40,124 nucleotides of DNA from JABMRP01 sp964444795 (GTDB lineage Bacteria; Planctomycetota; Planctomycetia; Pirellulales; Thermoguttaceae): assembly GCA_964444795.1 (NCBI GenBank), contig CAYUIQ010000053.1, positions 1-40,124 of the forward strand, written 5' to 3'. Under the pieces are notes generated by a model. That model searched no databases. It saw nothing but the letters and a program-made list of their open reading frames with translations, and had not been told where the DNA came from. Within the stretch, counting starts at the first letter, position 1. Each line of letters opens with the position of its first letter. Position numbers and translations under genes: made by a program. This document shows, one piece after another, positions 7,070-15,312 of this stretch.

Positions 7070-9274
7070 CTACCGCAGCAACCACTCGGCGGCTGCGGTG
7101 GCCCGGGGTTTCTCGCCGTCAGAGGGGATGGACAGTTGGCCCGGTTCTGCGGCGGCTCGATAGGCTGCTTGCACGACCTTGGGCGTTTCTTCTTCGCCGG
7201 CCAGCCACAGTTCTTGGGGTGCCGAGAGGGCAATCATGCCGGGCAGGTCGAGATATTTGGCCCCGCCGGGGAGGAAGTCGGGGTCGTCGATGGCGGTCAA
7301 CGCGGCGAAGCGAAAGCCGGCCGTGTCGATCGCCGCACGGCCGACCGCCTCGCCGGCTTGCGCCCGAGCCGCGGTAACCCAATGTCCCGCGCCGGAGAGT
7401 CCGACGAGATCGACGCGTCCGGACGCTCCTTCGTCGCCGCTGAAATAGGCGACCGCCGAGAGAATGTCATGCACCCGTTGGGCGAACGTCGAATGGTTAT
7501 AGCCGAACGTGTAGCCGGCGTACTGGGCCCATTTGTCCCGGCCGCTGTTGTTCAGTCGGGCCGTGGCCAACGGTTTGCCGTCGGCGGTAAACTCCCCCTG
7601 GCCGATCAGATCGAGCCCGACAACCGCCACGCCGGCGGCCAGAAGCTTTTTCACCGCCGGGAGAGGCGACCCGTCGGCATCGAGCAGTCCTCCTTTACCG
7701 GTCGGCGTGATCCAGAGGACCGTCCGCCCGTTCCCCTTCTTGGGCCGCAGGCAGATGGCCGGCACGGTCTCATCGCGCTGGGCGTTGCGTAGCAGAAACG
7801 TTTCGAGTTGCCAATCTCCGTGGCTTTTGGTCTGGAACTTCTCGCGCGCGATCTCACCCACGTCGGTCAGTCGCCGGCCGATCATCACGTCGACGGCACC
7901 GCCAATCACGCGGCGATATTCGGCCAGTGATTTGGCATCGCTGGGCACCAGGGCGTCCATTTGGAGGTCGCTGTCGGTGGTGATCCAGCGGAGCAACGCC
8001 CGTTCGTGATCGGCGTCTTCGCTGGGCGGTTTGGGGTGCTTGTCGTCCCAGACGCTCATCTCGGCGATCGACAGCGGTTTGAAATCTTGCTCGACGATCG
8101 GTTCGGCGGCGCCCAGTTTCAGATGTTGGTTCATCCAGTCGTACATGACGGCGCGGCTGACGCTGTTGTAGTTGTGCGGAAACTGCACAAACGGGGCGGC
8201 CATCACGCGGTCTTCGATGCCCAGCATCTTGTAATGCTGCTTCAGCTCGGGCAACCCCTTGGTGGCGATCTCCTTGGTCCAGTCGTCGGCCGCGGACATC
8301 CCCAGCGGCCGCGGTGAAATCAGCGCGGCCAGTTCGATGTTGCCCGTATTCACTCGCAGGTAACAGGCATTTTCACAGGTACATCCACCCTGCATGGCCG
8401 TGGAGACCATCACTGCCGGAAAGGCGACCGCCGGTCGGCGATCCACGGCGCAGAGGACAAACGTTTGCGTCCCGCCGCCACTGGCCCCGGTCACGGCGAT
8501 GCGATCGGGATCCACGTCGGGCAGTTCGCCGAACCAGTCCAAGGCGCGGACCGAGTTGTAGGTCTGCAGGCCCATCATGTTCTGTTGCCGGATCTCGGCC
8601 TGGGGACTGAAATAGCCCCAGTTTTGCGGCGTGTTCATCTCCGCTCGGTTGCCCGGCCGATGGGCCAATTGCACGCTGTCGGCGTAACCGACCATGTCGT
8701 AATGAAAGACAACGCAGCCCATTCGGGCCAACTGGACGCATCGCGCTTGTAGCGGATAGCGGCCGCCGATCTCGAACTTCTCCGCGCCCGCGGCGATCTC
8801 CTTCTTCACTTTGTCGGGCCCCGCGTCGTAGAACCGGCCGTTGGCCCAATGCCCGTGCGGACACAGCACGCCGGGCAAGCGTCCGCCGCGCCCTTTGGGA
8901 CGATAGAGATTGCCCGTGACAAAGTGGCCCGGAAAACTCTGGAAGAAGACCTTTTCCACCGTGTAGTCGTCGCGATCCACGCGGCCGTGAATCACCGCAT
9001 GGGCCGGCGTCTTGGTCGGCATCGGCCACACGCCCGTCGCGACCAGAAGCTGGCGATGCAACCGCTCGGATCGCTCGGCCCAGGCCTCGAGTGTCGGGCA
9101 GACGCGCATCGGAAAGTAGCCGTTGAGATTCGTCAGTTCGCCCAACCGGCAGTCGTGCGGAAGCTGTCCTGTCGGCAAGACACGCGGCGATTCGGCCCGG
9201 GCGGTCGTTGCAATCGCTAGAGAAAGCATCACGAACCAAAGGGCCCATCGGCCGGGTCGCGGGGAATCCGTCAT
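7070..9274 (-). CDS. exported double alpha/beta-hydrolase (acetyl xylan esterase-like)
   Basis: A 734-residue protein with a signal peptide (hydrophobic WALWFVMLSLAIATTARA, cleavage near residue 27). The N-terminal half is an alpha/beta hydrolase of the acetyl xylan/glucuronoyl esterase kind: HG oxyanion region LCPHGHW (138-143), nucleophile elbow GASGGGTQ with Ser265, and a probable catalytic His367 in FPHNYN. The C-terminal half holds a second hydrolase core with GLSGAGHW and Ser627, preceded by the strand pair VAVVGLDLIGQGEF. Such esterases deacetylate or de-esterify plant or algal polysaccharides; the substrate here is unknown. The ATG at 9274 opens the signal; an earlier start would run into a repeat. 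A lipoprotein gene follows. Confidence 0.88.
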   Translation of the reverse strand: MTDSPRPGRWALWFVMLSLAIATTARAESPRVLPTGQLPHDCRLGELTNLNGYFPMRVCPTLEAWAERSERLHRQLLVATGVWPMPTKTPAHAVIHGRVDRDDYTVEKVFFQSFPGHFVTGNLYRPKGRGGRLPGVLCPHGHWANGRFYDAGPDKVKKEIAAGAEKFEIGGRYPLQARCVQLARMGCVVFHYDMVGYADSVQLAHRPGNRAEMNTPQNWGYFSPQAEIRQQNMMGLQTYNSVRALDWFGELPDVDPDRIAVTGASGGGTQTFVLCAVDRRPAVAFPAVMVSTAMQGGCTCENACYLRVNTGNIELAALISPRPLGMSAADDWTKEIATKGLPELKQHYKMLGIEDRVMAAPFVQFPHNYNSVSRAVMYDWMNQHLKLGAAEPIVEQDFKPLSIAEMSVWDDKHPKPPSEDADHERALLRWITTDSDLQMDALVPSDAKSLAEYRRVIGGAVDVMIGRRLTDVGEIAREKFQTKSHGDWQLETFLLRNAQRDETVPAICLRPKKGNGRTVLWITPTGKGGLLDADGSPLPAVKKLLAAGVAVVGLDLIGQGEFTADGKPLATARLNNSGRDKWAQYAGYTFGYNHSTFAQRVHDILSAVAYFSGDEGASGRVDLVGLSGAGHWVTAARAQAGEAVGRAAIDTAGFRFAALTAIDDPDFLPGGAKYLDLPGMIALSAPQELWLAGEEETPKVVQAAYRAAAEPGQLSIPSDGEKPRATAAAEWLLR

Positions 9275-9578
9275 GGCAACGCTCCAGGAAACAGGTGTTT
9301 TGGAGAAAAGCGGGGGTGGTTTCAGTCGCCTGTTATACCGCCTGGAATGCCGGTTGCCAAGAAATCGAGGCCTGGGCCGAGCGAGTGGGTGCCTGGGGTC
9401 GAGCGCAGCGAGCCCCCAGTGTGTTGCGTTCGGGGGGCTCGCCGACCAAAGCTGCGCTTCGGTGCCCGTCGACCGCCAGGCACCCCGCGTCGGACCTTTG
9501 CTCCCACGGCTCCATCGGGTACGATGAGTGGGAACCACACGCTCTACTCCGCGTCACACTCACCAGGACACGATCGGC
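9275..9578. other. divergent promoter region with repeat
   Basis: A 304-base gap between divergent genes. Its centre is the dispersed repeat listed separately; the flanks presumably hold the two promoters, but I see no convincing -35/-10 pair. Confidence 0.5.
9387..9485. repeat. GC-rich dispersed repeat, copy B (inverted pair)
   Basis: Begins GGTGCCTGGGGTCGAGCGCA and runs on to GCCCCCAG. An inverted relative starts at about 9433 with GGGGGGCTCGCC and ends CGCCAGGCACCCC. The two outer ends are therefore inverted copies of the CCAGGCACC terminus seen at copy A, with diverged sequence between. Confidence 0.75.
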
Positions 9579-10334
9579 ATGGATTCGGAACAAGCGGTCA
9601 TTTATGTTGCCCGAACGCCGCAGCAGGCCCACTTGCTGAGAAACCTGCTGGACGAGTCGGGTATCCGTGCCCAGGTACACAACAGTGTGCTGGAGGGTGG
9701 GGCGGGCGTGGATATCGTCGGTTGGCCCACGATGGCCCGGGTGGTCGTCGAACGGCACGACGCGATCACCGCCCGGCGGATGGCGGTCGAGTTCGACATG
9801 GCCGCGGCGGTCGACCCCTCGAGCCGGCAGTGGATCGAGACGGAGCAGGACAACGTCTACCAAGAGCCGCGTTCCTGGCCCGAGTGTCCCGATTGCAGCG
9901 CGCCGCGGCTAACCGTCTGCCCGATCTGCGGCACTGCCGGGACCGATTTCCCTCAGGCGGATCACGATTTGGGCGAGCCGCTCCACACTGGCGATCTGGC
10001 CCGGAACAAGGCGACCGGTTGTGGCTCGGCAGGCTGCTCCAGTTGTACGCCGAGCGATACGGGGGACGACAAGGACGACGCACCCGCGATGAGCGAGGGC
10101 GAGGACGACCCCGGCGGGCTGCTGATTTGTCCGACGTGCGACGAACCGTTCCGTCCCGCGTATCCGCGTCTCTGCCCTTGGTGCGATCACGAGTTTGCCG
10201 ATGGATTCGAGGTCACCATACGCCCGGCGCCCGAAGCCGCGGAGCAAATGACCCCTCGCGTGGTGATCGTGCTTTTGGCTCTGGCGGGTCTGGCAGCGGC
10301 GCTGGTGGGCTATTTCTTCGTGGTCGCAAGATGA
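9579..10334 (+). CDS. DUF2007/zinc-ribbon membrane protein
   Basis: A 251-residue protein. Residues 1-75 match the DUF2007 'putative signal transducing protein' pattern (VIYVARTPQQAHLLRNLLDE, then GIRAQVHNS and a GWPTMARVVV strand). Two zinc-ribbon-like Cys clusters follow: CPDC...CPIC and CPTC...CPWC. A single C-terminal helix (VVIVLLALAGLAAALVGYFF) anchors the protein, leaving the rest probably cytosolic. Between the clusters is an acidic, disordered stretch. The ATG at 9579 begins the DUF2007 domain; no strong SD is seen. Function unknown beyond a likely metal-binding or regulatory role. Confidence 0.82.
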   Translation: MDSEQAVIYVARTPQQAHLLRNLLDESGIRAQVHNSVLEGGAGVDIVGWPTMARVVVERHDAITARRMAVEFDMAAAVDPSSRQWIETEQDNVYQEPRSWPECPDCSAPRLTVCPICGTAGTDFPQADHDLGEPLHTGDLARNKATGCGSAGCSSCTPSDTGDDKDDAPAMSEGEDDPGGLLICPTCDEPFRPAYPRLCPWCDHEFADGFEVTIRPAPEAAEQMTPRVVIVLLALAGLAAALVGYFFVVAR

Positions 10335-10681
10335 CCGCGGCTTCGCGTTGCTTGGGTTGCGTATCAGCCCGTTGAAGAAGTCGTGTGCCACTGCCTGCAA
10401 ACAGTGCGGCAGAATTGAGCATCAAGCTCAACAAACATGCACTGCTTGCAAGCAAGCAGTGGCACACGATCTCGCCCCCCCCGTCGGTGGGATTCCGTTC
10501 CATGAACGAGGGGCGTGGCTCCCTTCGCGACCCTCTTCCCTCGGGGCCAGCCCACCTGCCACCGAGCATTTGCACCCGAGGGCAGCCGGAACGTACAATG
10601 ACACTCTATACTTTGGGTACTGGGCCTCGACTGGCGGGGCCGCCGCAACTCGACCGTCACCCTGGCGAAGGAGCCTCCCCC
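10335..10681. other. gap with truncated MITE-like element
   Basis: A 347-base gap. The first third is MITE-like copy 1. The remainder leads to an AAGGAG SD at about 10667 before the beta-propeller gene and shows nothing else I recognise. Confidence 0.5.
10366..10470. repeat. MITE-like palindromic element, copy 1 (right end lost)
   Basis: Begins AGCCCGTTGAAGAAGTCGTG, then an inner CACTGCCTGC arm, a variable centre with its own hairpin (TTGAGC...GCTCAA), and the inner right arm CACTGCTTGCAAGCAAGCAG followed by TGGCACAC. The outer right end (TCAACGGGCT) present in copy 2 is missing. It starts 31 bases after a stop codon. Confidence 0.88.
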
Positions 10682-11785
10682 ATGTCGAACCTCGGAAAGT
10701 ACGGGCCGTTGGCCGCTGTTGTCTTGTCGCTCGGCCTCTTGTCCACCGTTGTTGCCGTCGAAAAGAAACGCAGCGCCAAAGCGGAGTTGAAGACCCCGAA
10801 GATCGCCGTTACCCTGCCCGTGGAGCATAACACGCCCGACGGCATGACCCTGGACGACCAGGGCAACATCATTCTGAGTTGCCCCAACTTCAACACCAAC
10901 GCCGAGGAGAACAAATACCCGGCCTGGATCATGAAAATCACGCCGGACGACAAGTTGGAGAAATACTTCAAGCTGCCCCCGCATCCCGACACGGGCAAGG
11001 CCTGCCCGTTGGGGATCGACTTCGGCTCCGACGGCAACCTCTACATCGCCGACAGCCAGGCGATCGGCGGAGCGCCCGACTTCAAGTCGCGTCTGTTGCG
11101 CGTCGTGGTCGAAGACGGCAAGCCCGTGCGGTGCGAGACGCTGGTCGTCGGGTTCGCGTTTTCCAATGCCGTGGCCGCCAACGGCGACTACATTTACGTG
11201 ACCGAGACGACGTTTGATCCGGACGCGGGTGAAGGCCCCATGGCCAGCGGCGTTTATCGATTCGCCATCTCCGAACTCTCCGGCTCCAAGCCGATCGTGC
11301 TGAAACGAGGCGGCAAGGACAAGCACCTGGTCTGCACGATTTCGACGAAGAACCAAGAGTGGAAGGTGGGCGCCAACGGGATGGGCTTCGCCGCCGACGG
11401 CACGATGTACGTCTGCAACTTTGGCGACGCGCAGCTCATCGCCGTCAAGCTCAACAAGAAAGGCAAGGCTGTCTCGCAGAAGGTCATCGCCGAAGGCGGA
11501 CCGATGAAGAGTGTCGACGGCATGAAGGTCTGCCCCAAGACGGGCATGGTCGTCATCGCCGATTTCCTGGCCAACGCCGTTCATGCCGTTTGCCCCAAGA
11601 CCGGCAAAGTCACCGTGCTGGCCCAAAACGGCTTGACCGACGGCAAGGACGGGGCGCTGGACAAATGCTCGGAAGTCTGCATCCGCGGCAATCGCATCTA
11701 TGTTTCCAATATCGATCTGGGCATGGACGGGAATACGTTTGACAAACCGTATACGATCTCGGTGATCGACATGGGGAAGAAGTAG
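10682..11785 (+). CDS. exported SMP-30/gluconolactonase-like beta-propeller protein
   Basis: A 367-residue protein with a signal peptide (YGPLAAVVLSLGLLSTVVAV). The body shows the repeated strand pattern of a six-bladed propeller of the SMP-30/gluconolactonase/LRE type: HNTPDGMTLDDQGNIILSC, GIDFGSDGNLYIADSQ, NAVAANGDYIYVTET, GMGFAADGTMYVCNFG, and CPKTGMVVIADF then CPKTGKVTVLA, each like a blade edge. Members hydrolyse lactones or bind sugars with a metal; the catalytic residues are not certain here. The ATG at 10682 follows AAGGAG by 9 bases and opens the signal. The stop codon lies inside the start of a GGGACTA heptamer array. A cupin gene follows on the same strand. Confidence 0.83.
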   Translation: MSNLGKYGPLAAVVLSLGLLSTVVAVEKKRSAKAELKTPKIAVTLPVEHNTPDGMTLDDQGNIILSCPNFNTNAEENKYPAWIMKITPDDKLEKYFKLPPHPDTGKACPLGIDFGSDGNLYIADSQAIGGAPDFKSRLLRVVVEDGKPVRCETLVVGFAFSNAVAANGDYIYVTETTFDPDAGEGPMASGVYRFAISELSGSKPIVLKRGGKDKHLVCTISTKNQEWKVGANGMGFAADGTMYVCNFGDAQLIAVKLNKKGKAVSQKVIAEGGPMKSVDGMKVCPKTGMVVIADFLANAVHAVCPKTGKVTVLAQNGLTDGKDGALDKCSEVCIRGNRIYVSNIDLGMDGNTFDKPYTISVIDMGKK

Positions 11786-11799
11786 GGACTAGGGACTAG
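11783..11799. repeat. heptamer array (TAGGGAC), about 2 units
   Basis: TAGGGACTAGGGACTAGG. The first TAG is the stop codon of the preceding gene. The same heptamer occurs at 15.10 kb and 40.01 kb. Confidence 0.8.
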
Positions 11800-11814
11800 G
11801 AAAGAGGGATTCGC

Positions 11815-11869
11815 GGGAGCCCCCAGACGAATTACTGAGGGCTCGCTGCGCTCGACCCCAGGCACCCCG
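11815..11869. repeat. GC-rich dispersed repeat, copy C
   Basis: GGGAGCCCCCAGACGAATTA, then TGAGGGCTCGCTGCGCTCGA and CCCCAGGCACCCC. The last 30 bases match copy A almost exactly. The arms GAGCCCCCAG and TGAGGGCTC form an imperfect hairpin. Confidence 0.78.
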
Positions 11870-11934
11870 TAAGCATCCAATACTGAGCATCAAACACCAA
11901 TTACTGAACTTCACTTTCCGAGAGGATATGAGAC

Positions 11935-12645
11935 ATGAATCCATCTGAGAAGATCAATCGGCGTTCGCTTTTGAAGACGGCCGGCGTGGTCGCGGGGGCG
12001 AGCGTGTTGGGGGCCGGCGGTGCGGCCGCGGCCGAAGAGAAGTGCTGCGGCAAAGGGAAGCTCGCTTTCACCAACGAGCAGTTCTACGACGCCGACGGCA
12101 AATTCGACGTTGAGAAGGGCAAGGACGGCGTGATGGCCCTCTGTAAGTATCACGGCTATCCGGTCTTTCCCGAGATGCGCGAAGGGCTGTGGGTCTCCGA
12201 CTACGACACGGGCGTGTTCACCAAGCTGGGACTGGCGGCCTTCCTGTTCATCAACAACGAAAAAGACCGTTACATGCTCATGGACCTGTTCCTGCTGCCC
12301 GGGCAGATGCTGCCCGAGCACTGGCATCTCGACGGCGAAGAAAACCCGGCTAAGCGCGAAGGTTGGTTGGTCCGCTGGGGCGCCAGCCACATCGTGGGCA
12401 TCGGCGAGCCGAACCTCAGCCCTGAGATCGTCATTCCCAAGTGTCACATGGGCGGTAAGGTAACCACGGAGCACGAGACCTTGGCCAAGCCGGGTATGTT
12501 CGTGCCGCTGGCCGAAGTGAAAACCCGGCACTGGCAGTACGGCGGCCCCGAGGGTGCGATCATCACCGAAGTGGCCAACGTCCACACCAACGCCGCCGTG
12601 CGCCACTCCGACAAGGCGATGAACGACTACTTCCTCAATAGCTGA
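11935..12645 (+). CDS. Tat-exported cupin, sugar-isomerase-like
   Basis: A 236-residue protein. A twin-arginine signal (NRRSLLKTAGVVAGASVLGA, cleavage near AAAA-EE) implies export in folded form, often with a bound metal. The rest is a cupin with a metal site in EHWHLDGEENPAKREGW, giving His, His and Glu ligands, and a later His in KTRHWQYGG. The length and these blocks recall D-lyxose isomerase-type cupins, but I cannot show the substrate. CCGKGKL near the new N-terminus gives two Cys residues. Preceded by GAGAGGA about 8 bases before the ATG. It lies 149 bases after the beta-propeller gene; the two may act on related sugars. Confidence 0.82.
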   Translation: MNPSEKINRRSLLKTAGVVAGASVLGAGGAAAAEEKCCGKGKLAFTNEQFYDADGKFDVEKGKDGVMALCKYHGYPVFPEMREGLWVSDYDTGVFTKLGLAAFLFINNEKDRYMLMDLFLLPGQMLPEHWHLDGEENPAKREGWLVRWGASHIVGIGEPNLSPEIVIPKCHMGGKVTTEHETLAKPGMFVPLAEVKTRHWQYGGPEGAIITEVANVHTNAAVRHSDKAMNDYFLNS

Positions 12646-12673
12646 GAAGCCTCGTCACGCGGATTCAGACAAT

Positions 12674-12700
12674 CAGCGACGGCCGAACCGGCCGTCGCTG
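12674..12700 (+). terminator. intrinsic terminator after cupin gene
   Basis: CAGCGACGGCC pairs perfectly with GGCCGTCGCTG around a five-base loop and is followed by TTTCTCTTT. It lies 29 bases after the cupin stop and 8 bases before the end of the convergent lipoprotein gene, so it may serve both. Confidence 0.88.
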
Positions 12701-12707
12701 TTTCTCT

Positions 12708-13130
12708 TTACCCTTCTGGTTTGGCCAAATCGATGATGAGTTCTTCGCCGACGGTAATCTGGCGGAAAATGGGCGAGTTTTGCCGGTCGAACTTGCCCTG
12801 AAGCGCGTCGGCACCGCCGACGAGATGCTTCACGGCGATACGATACCGGCCGGGGTCAATGCGGTCGGGCAAATCGAAATTCCCCTCGGCGTCGGCCTGC
12901 GTCATTTCACCCTGGTCGGTCGGCTTTCCGTCCTCACCGATACGGTAGAAGCAGATCTCCACGCCGCCGATGCCGACCTCCCGCTGCTGGGGATCCACCA
13001 CCAGCGGCTTTCCGTCGCGGGTCAGCCGGCCTCGCACCTCGACGCCCGACTCCTCGCCGCCGCCGCAACCGGCCAGCACGAGGCACGCAAGCAGGGGCAG
13101 TAGTCGGAAGTTGTTTGTCATCGTGGTCAT
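12708..13130 (-). CDS. small planctomycete lipoprotein
   Basis: A 140-residue protein with a lipobox: LLPLLACLVLAGC, Cys22 as the anchor, followed by GGG. The remainder (EVRGRLTRDGKPLV ... GNFDLPDRIDPGRYRIAVKHL) has the beta-sandwich pattern of carboxypeptidase-regulatory/transthyretin-like domains common in planctomycete lipoproteins, usually read as adhesion or surface modules. AGGAAA lies about 12 bases before the ATG. It lies downstream of the DUF1559 gene on the same strand, an arrangement frequent in this phylum, but a MITE-like element separates them here. Confidence 0.87.
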   Translation of the reverse strand: MTTMTNNFRLLPLLACLVLAGCGGGEESGVEVRGRLTRDGKPLVVDPQQREVGIGGVEICFYRIGEDGKPTDQGEMTQADAEGNFDLPDRIDPGRYRIAVKHLVGGADALQGKFDRQNSPIFRQITVGEELIIDLAKPEG

Positions 13131-13150
13131 CCGGTGGGTTTCCTTTGTTT

Positions 13151-13287
13151 AGCCCGTTGAAGAAGTCGTGTGCCATTGCTTGCTTGCAAGCAGTGCTGTG
13201 GATTCGACCACGCAACCTGGCAACCCGGCACTGCTTGCAAGCAAGCAGTGGCACACATTCCCGCAGAGTTTCCTCTTTCAACGGGCT
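13151..13287. repeat. MITE-like palindromic element, copy 2 (137 bases)
   Basis: Complete copy. The outer terminal inverted repeats are AGCCCGTTGA and TCAACGGGCT. The inner arms CATTGCTTGCTTGCAAGCAG and CACTGCTTGCAAGCAAGCAG are each nearly self-complementary, so each can fold alone as well as with the other. It lies 8 bases after the DUF1559 stop, inside a probable two-gene unit, and has no coding capacity. Confidence 0.93.
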
Positions 13288-13295
13288 GCTAAACG

Positions 13296-14234
13296 CTACG
13301 GCAACTGGAGCACCTGCCCGTCCTGCCGGTGTCCCAGGCGTTTGAACATCTCCAGATCGATCGAGTAGGTGATAAACCGGACCGAAGCGTCGCACAGCGC
13401 GATGTTCACCCCCGAGGCGTGCGACGACCCGAAGCGATCGTCGTAGCTCGAGGCGTGGTTGAAATCGGGACGCGGTTCCCAGTTGGTATGGCGCATGATG
13501 TCGTGGTTCCAGCCGCAGGTGTATCCTTCGTTGTCGTTGGCCTGCATCGTCCCCATCCGCTGGAGGTTGATCCGTTTTTCACCCAACAGCAGCGTATTGG
13601 TCGTGCCGTCGCCGATGTCGGCGATGCCGCAGAGATGGCGGTGGTTGGGATCGTCGGGATTGGTATAGACGACCGGCCCGACGCCCCCTTCCAGACGCAC
13701 CTTTCGGCCGTCGTCGAAGGTGGTCTCCCAATCGAGGCTGCCGGCGGCGTAATCGTTTTTCGCGTGGCCGTAGGTTCGACCCGTGTTGGGATGTTGATAC
13801 CAATCGGCAGCGCTGACGACTTCCGGCCGACGGCGCGAGGGGCAGAAGAAGGTCGGGTTGGGCGTGCTGATGGCGAGAATCGACCGGTCGATATCGGTTC
13901 CCGCGTCGCCGCCCGTCCAGGCGGCCGTTCCCTCGATGTACGGCAAGATCTGAAATCCCCAACCGCCGTGCTGATCGGGCGCCACGGCCGGGGTTCCGTT
14001 GGTGTAGGTCATGTGCCAGGTCCAATCCGGCCCGCCGCCGGAAGGAAAGAACCCGAAGGCCTCGTGGTGGTTGTGAAAGGCCAGCGAAAGCTGTTTCAGA
14101 TGGTTGCTGCACTGGGTGCGCCGGGCGGCCTCCCGCACCATCTGCACCGCCGGCAGCAACAGCCCGATGAGAATGCCGATGATGGCGATGACCACCAACA
14201 ACTCGACCAACGTGAATCCGTTGCGTCGCCGCAT
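13296..14234 (-). CDS. DUF1559 pilin-like protein
   Basis: A 312-residue member of the DUF1559 family, expanded to many copies in planctomycetes. The N-terminus MRRRNGFTLVELLVVIAIIG is a type IV pilin/pseudopilin signal: cleavage before Phe at GF, then one long helix. The body has the DUF1559 marks: AARRTQCSNHLKQLSLAFHN, a central GFQILPYIEG segment, DGTTNTLLLGEKR and the C-terminal SSHASGVNIALCDASVRF. Members are probably secreted or surface-assembled; the role is unknown. The ATG at 14234 follows GGGAGGGAGG and begins the pilin signal. The next gene downstream is a lipoprotein. Confidence 0.95.
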   Translation of the reverse strand: MRRRNGFTLVELLVVIAIIGILIGLLLPAVQMVREAARRTQCSNHLKQLSLAFHNHHEAFGFFPSGGGPDWTWHMTYTNGTPAVAPDQHGGWGFQILPYIEGTAAWTGGDAGTDIDRSILAISTPNPTFFCPSRRRPEVVSAADWYQHPNTGRTYGHAKNDYAAGSLDWETTFDDGRKVRLEGGVGPVVYTNPDDPNHRHLCGIADIGDGTTNTLLLGEKRINLQRMGTMQANDNEGYTCGWNHDIMRHTNWEPRPDFNHASSYDDRFGSSHASGVNIALCDASVRFITYSIDLEMFKRLGHRQDGQVLQLP

Positions 14235-14382
14235 GGTTCCCTCCCTCCCAAAAGGTCCGCCAGATGAGTCGACCGCGACCGACCCCCGATCGGCGCGTGG
14301 CGAAGAACTCCCGAAGATGAGCGCCCATAGCATAACACCGGGCGCCCGCCGGGGCAAGAAGGCGTTTCTGTGGCAACGGGAG

Positions 14383-15099
14383 CTACGCATCGTCGACATC
14401 GTTCCCGTAGCCAGGTGGAAACGGCTGGAAGGGATCGTCGAAATCGCCCTCCTCCAGCAGATCTTCGCCGTAGCCGGGGGGGAAGGGGTTATCGATCGGC
14501 GGATCGGCCGTGGGGGGCTCTTGCATCTCCGGCTCCGGAGGCTCGGGCGCGGCGTCCGGGGCACCCTCCCAGAGTTCGGCTTGCAACGCTTGCTCCATCG
14601 ACTCGCCGCCGAAGAGGCGGTACCAATACTCGACGTCCTCGGTCAACAGCGGCACGGGCGGCTTACCGGGCTCAGCCGGTTGGGTGCGGTGACGGTCGTG
14701 TCGCCGCTGGACCACCCGGGCGTACCAGACGTCGCTATCGACCGGCGTGGCCTTTCTTCGCCGGGCGGCCCGGTGCAGGCGGTGGTCGCTGGAGACGACC
14801 GTCAGCCTTCGCGGGGCCGATTCCTCGCGGATCAACCGCTCGATCATCGCGTCGGCGTCGCCGTCGGGTGAAGCGAAGAGGACCGTCAGCCCGCGGTGCG
14901 TCACCGTGCGGGGCATTCCCCACGGCGCTTCCCAGGCGTCGAAGACGACGGTCGTCCGCGGCACTTTGTCGGCGTCGATCGATTCGGCGAGGAAGTTCAG
15001 CAGGGCCATGCGCGAACGGTGTAATCCCCCCGGACCCACGCCGCGCGGGATGATCCCGGCCGCATGCAGCAGGTTGTAGCCGTCGATGAGGATCGCCAT
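14383..15099 (-). CDS. NYN-domain (YacP-like) protein
   Basis: A 238-residue protein. MAILIDGYNLLHAAG opens a PIN-like NYN domain, with acidic residues also in TTVVFDAWEAP, ASPDGDADAMIERLI and LTVVSSDHRLHRAA; these match the metal-binding Asp set of YacP/Rae1-type nucleases, which cut RNA (Rae1 cuts mRNA at the ribosome). The last 70 residues are an acidic, Pro-rich tail with the repeat PFPPGYG twice; that tail is not part of the usual domain. The ATG at 15099 is immediately preceded by a GGGACTA heptamer array, which leaves no SD. It lies between the DUF1559 gene and pyrC, all on the minus strand, but the gap to pyrC is over 200 bases. Confidence 0.88.
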   Translation of the reverse strand: MAILIDGYNLLHAAGIIPRGVGPGGLHRSRMALLNFLAESIDADKVPRTTVVFDAWEAPWGMPRTVTHRGLTVLFASPDGDADAMIERLIREESAPRRLTVVSSDHRLHRAARRRKATPVDSDVWYARVVQRRHDRHRTQPAEPGKPPVPLLTEDVEYWYRLFGGESMEQALQAELWEGAPDAAPEPPEPEMQEPPTADPPIDNPFPPGYGEDLLEEGDFDDPFQPFPPGYGNDVDDA

Positions 15100-15102
15100 G
15101 CA

Positions 15103-15124
15103 GGGACTAGGGACTAGGGACTAG
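15103..15124. repeat. heptamer array (GGGACTA), three units
   Basis: GGGACTAGGGACTAGGGACT then AG. It begins three bases upstream of the NYN gene's start codon, in the place where an SD would be. Confidence 0.9.
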
Positions 15125-15130
15125 AAGTTG

Positions 15131-15208
15131 GCGATTAGCGATTAAGGCAAAGCGTTTTCGGGCGCGGAGGAAGGGAAGACTGCAAATTGGTCATTGGTCA
15201 TTGGTCAT
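15131..15208. repeat. two further heptamer arrays
   Basis: GCGATTAGCGATTA at 15131 and TTGGTCATTGGTCATTGGTC at 15187, each of period 7. Their reverse complements recur as CCAATGACCAATGACC and TAATCGCTAATCGC at 16641-16673, on the other side of pyrC. Confidence 0.85.
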
Positions 15209-15270
15209 CGCAATCCATTCCTTCGTCACGCGATATCCTCGGGGTATGCGGAGCCAAAGGACCCGCCACG

Positions 15271-15292
15271 CCCACGGGTTGCATCCCGTGGG
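15271..15292. terminator. hairpin downstream of pyrC
   Basis: CCCACGGG and CCCGTGGG form a perfect 8-bp stem around TTGCAT, 20 bases past the pyrC stop on the minus strand. There is no T-run. It may terminate or stabilise the pyrBC transcript, or may be a dispersed palindrome. Confidence 0.5.
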
Positions 15293-15312
15293 TCCGTCGG
15301 CCGCGGCGTGCA

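Noticed and set aside
5825..7792. 655-codon open frame on the plus strand
   Set aside because: It lies antisense to the lipoprotein and esterase genes, which have signals and active-site motifs. It has no recognisable domain and is a by-product of high GC.
10366..10470. Direct repeats first taken for a short CRISPR array
   Set aside because: The repeats are inverted arms of a MITE-like element, not regularly spaced direct repeats, and no cas gene is present.
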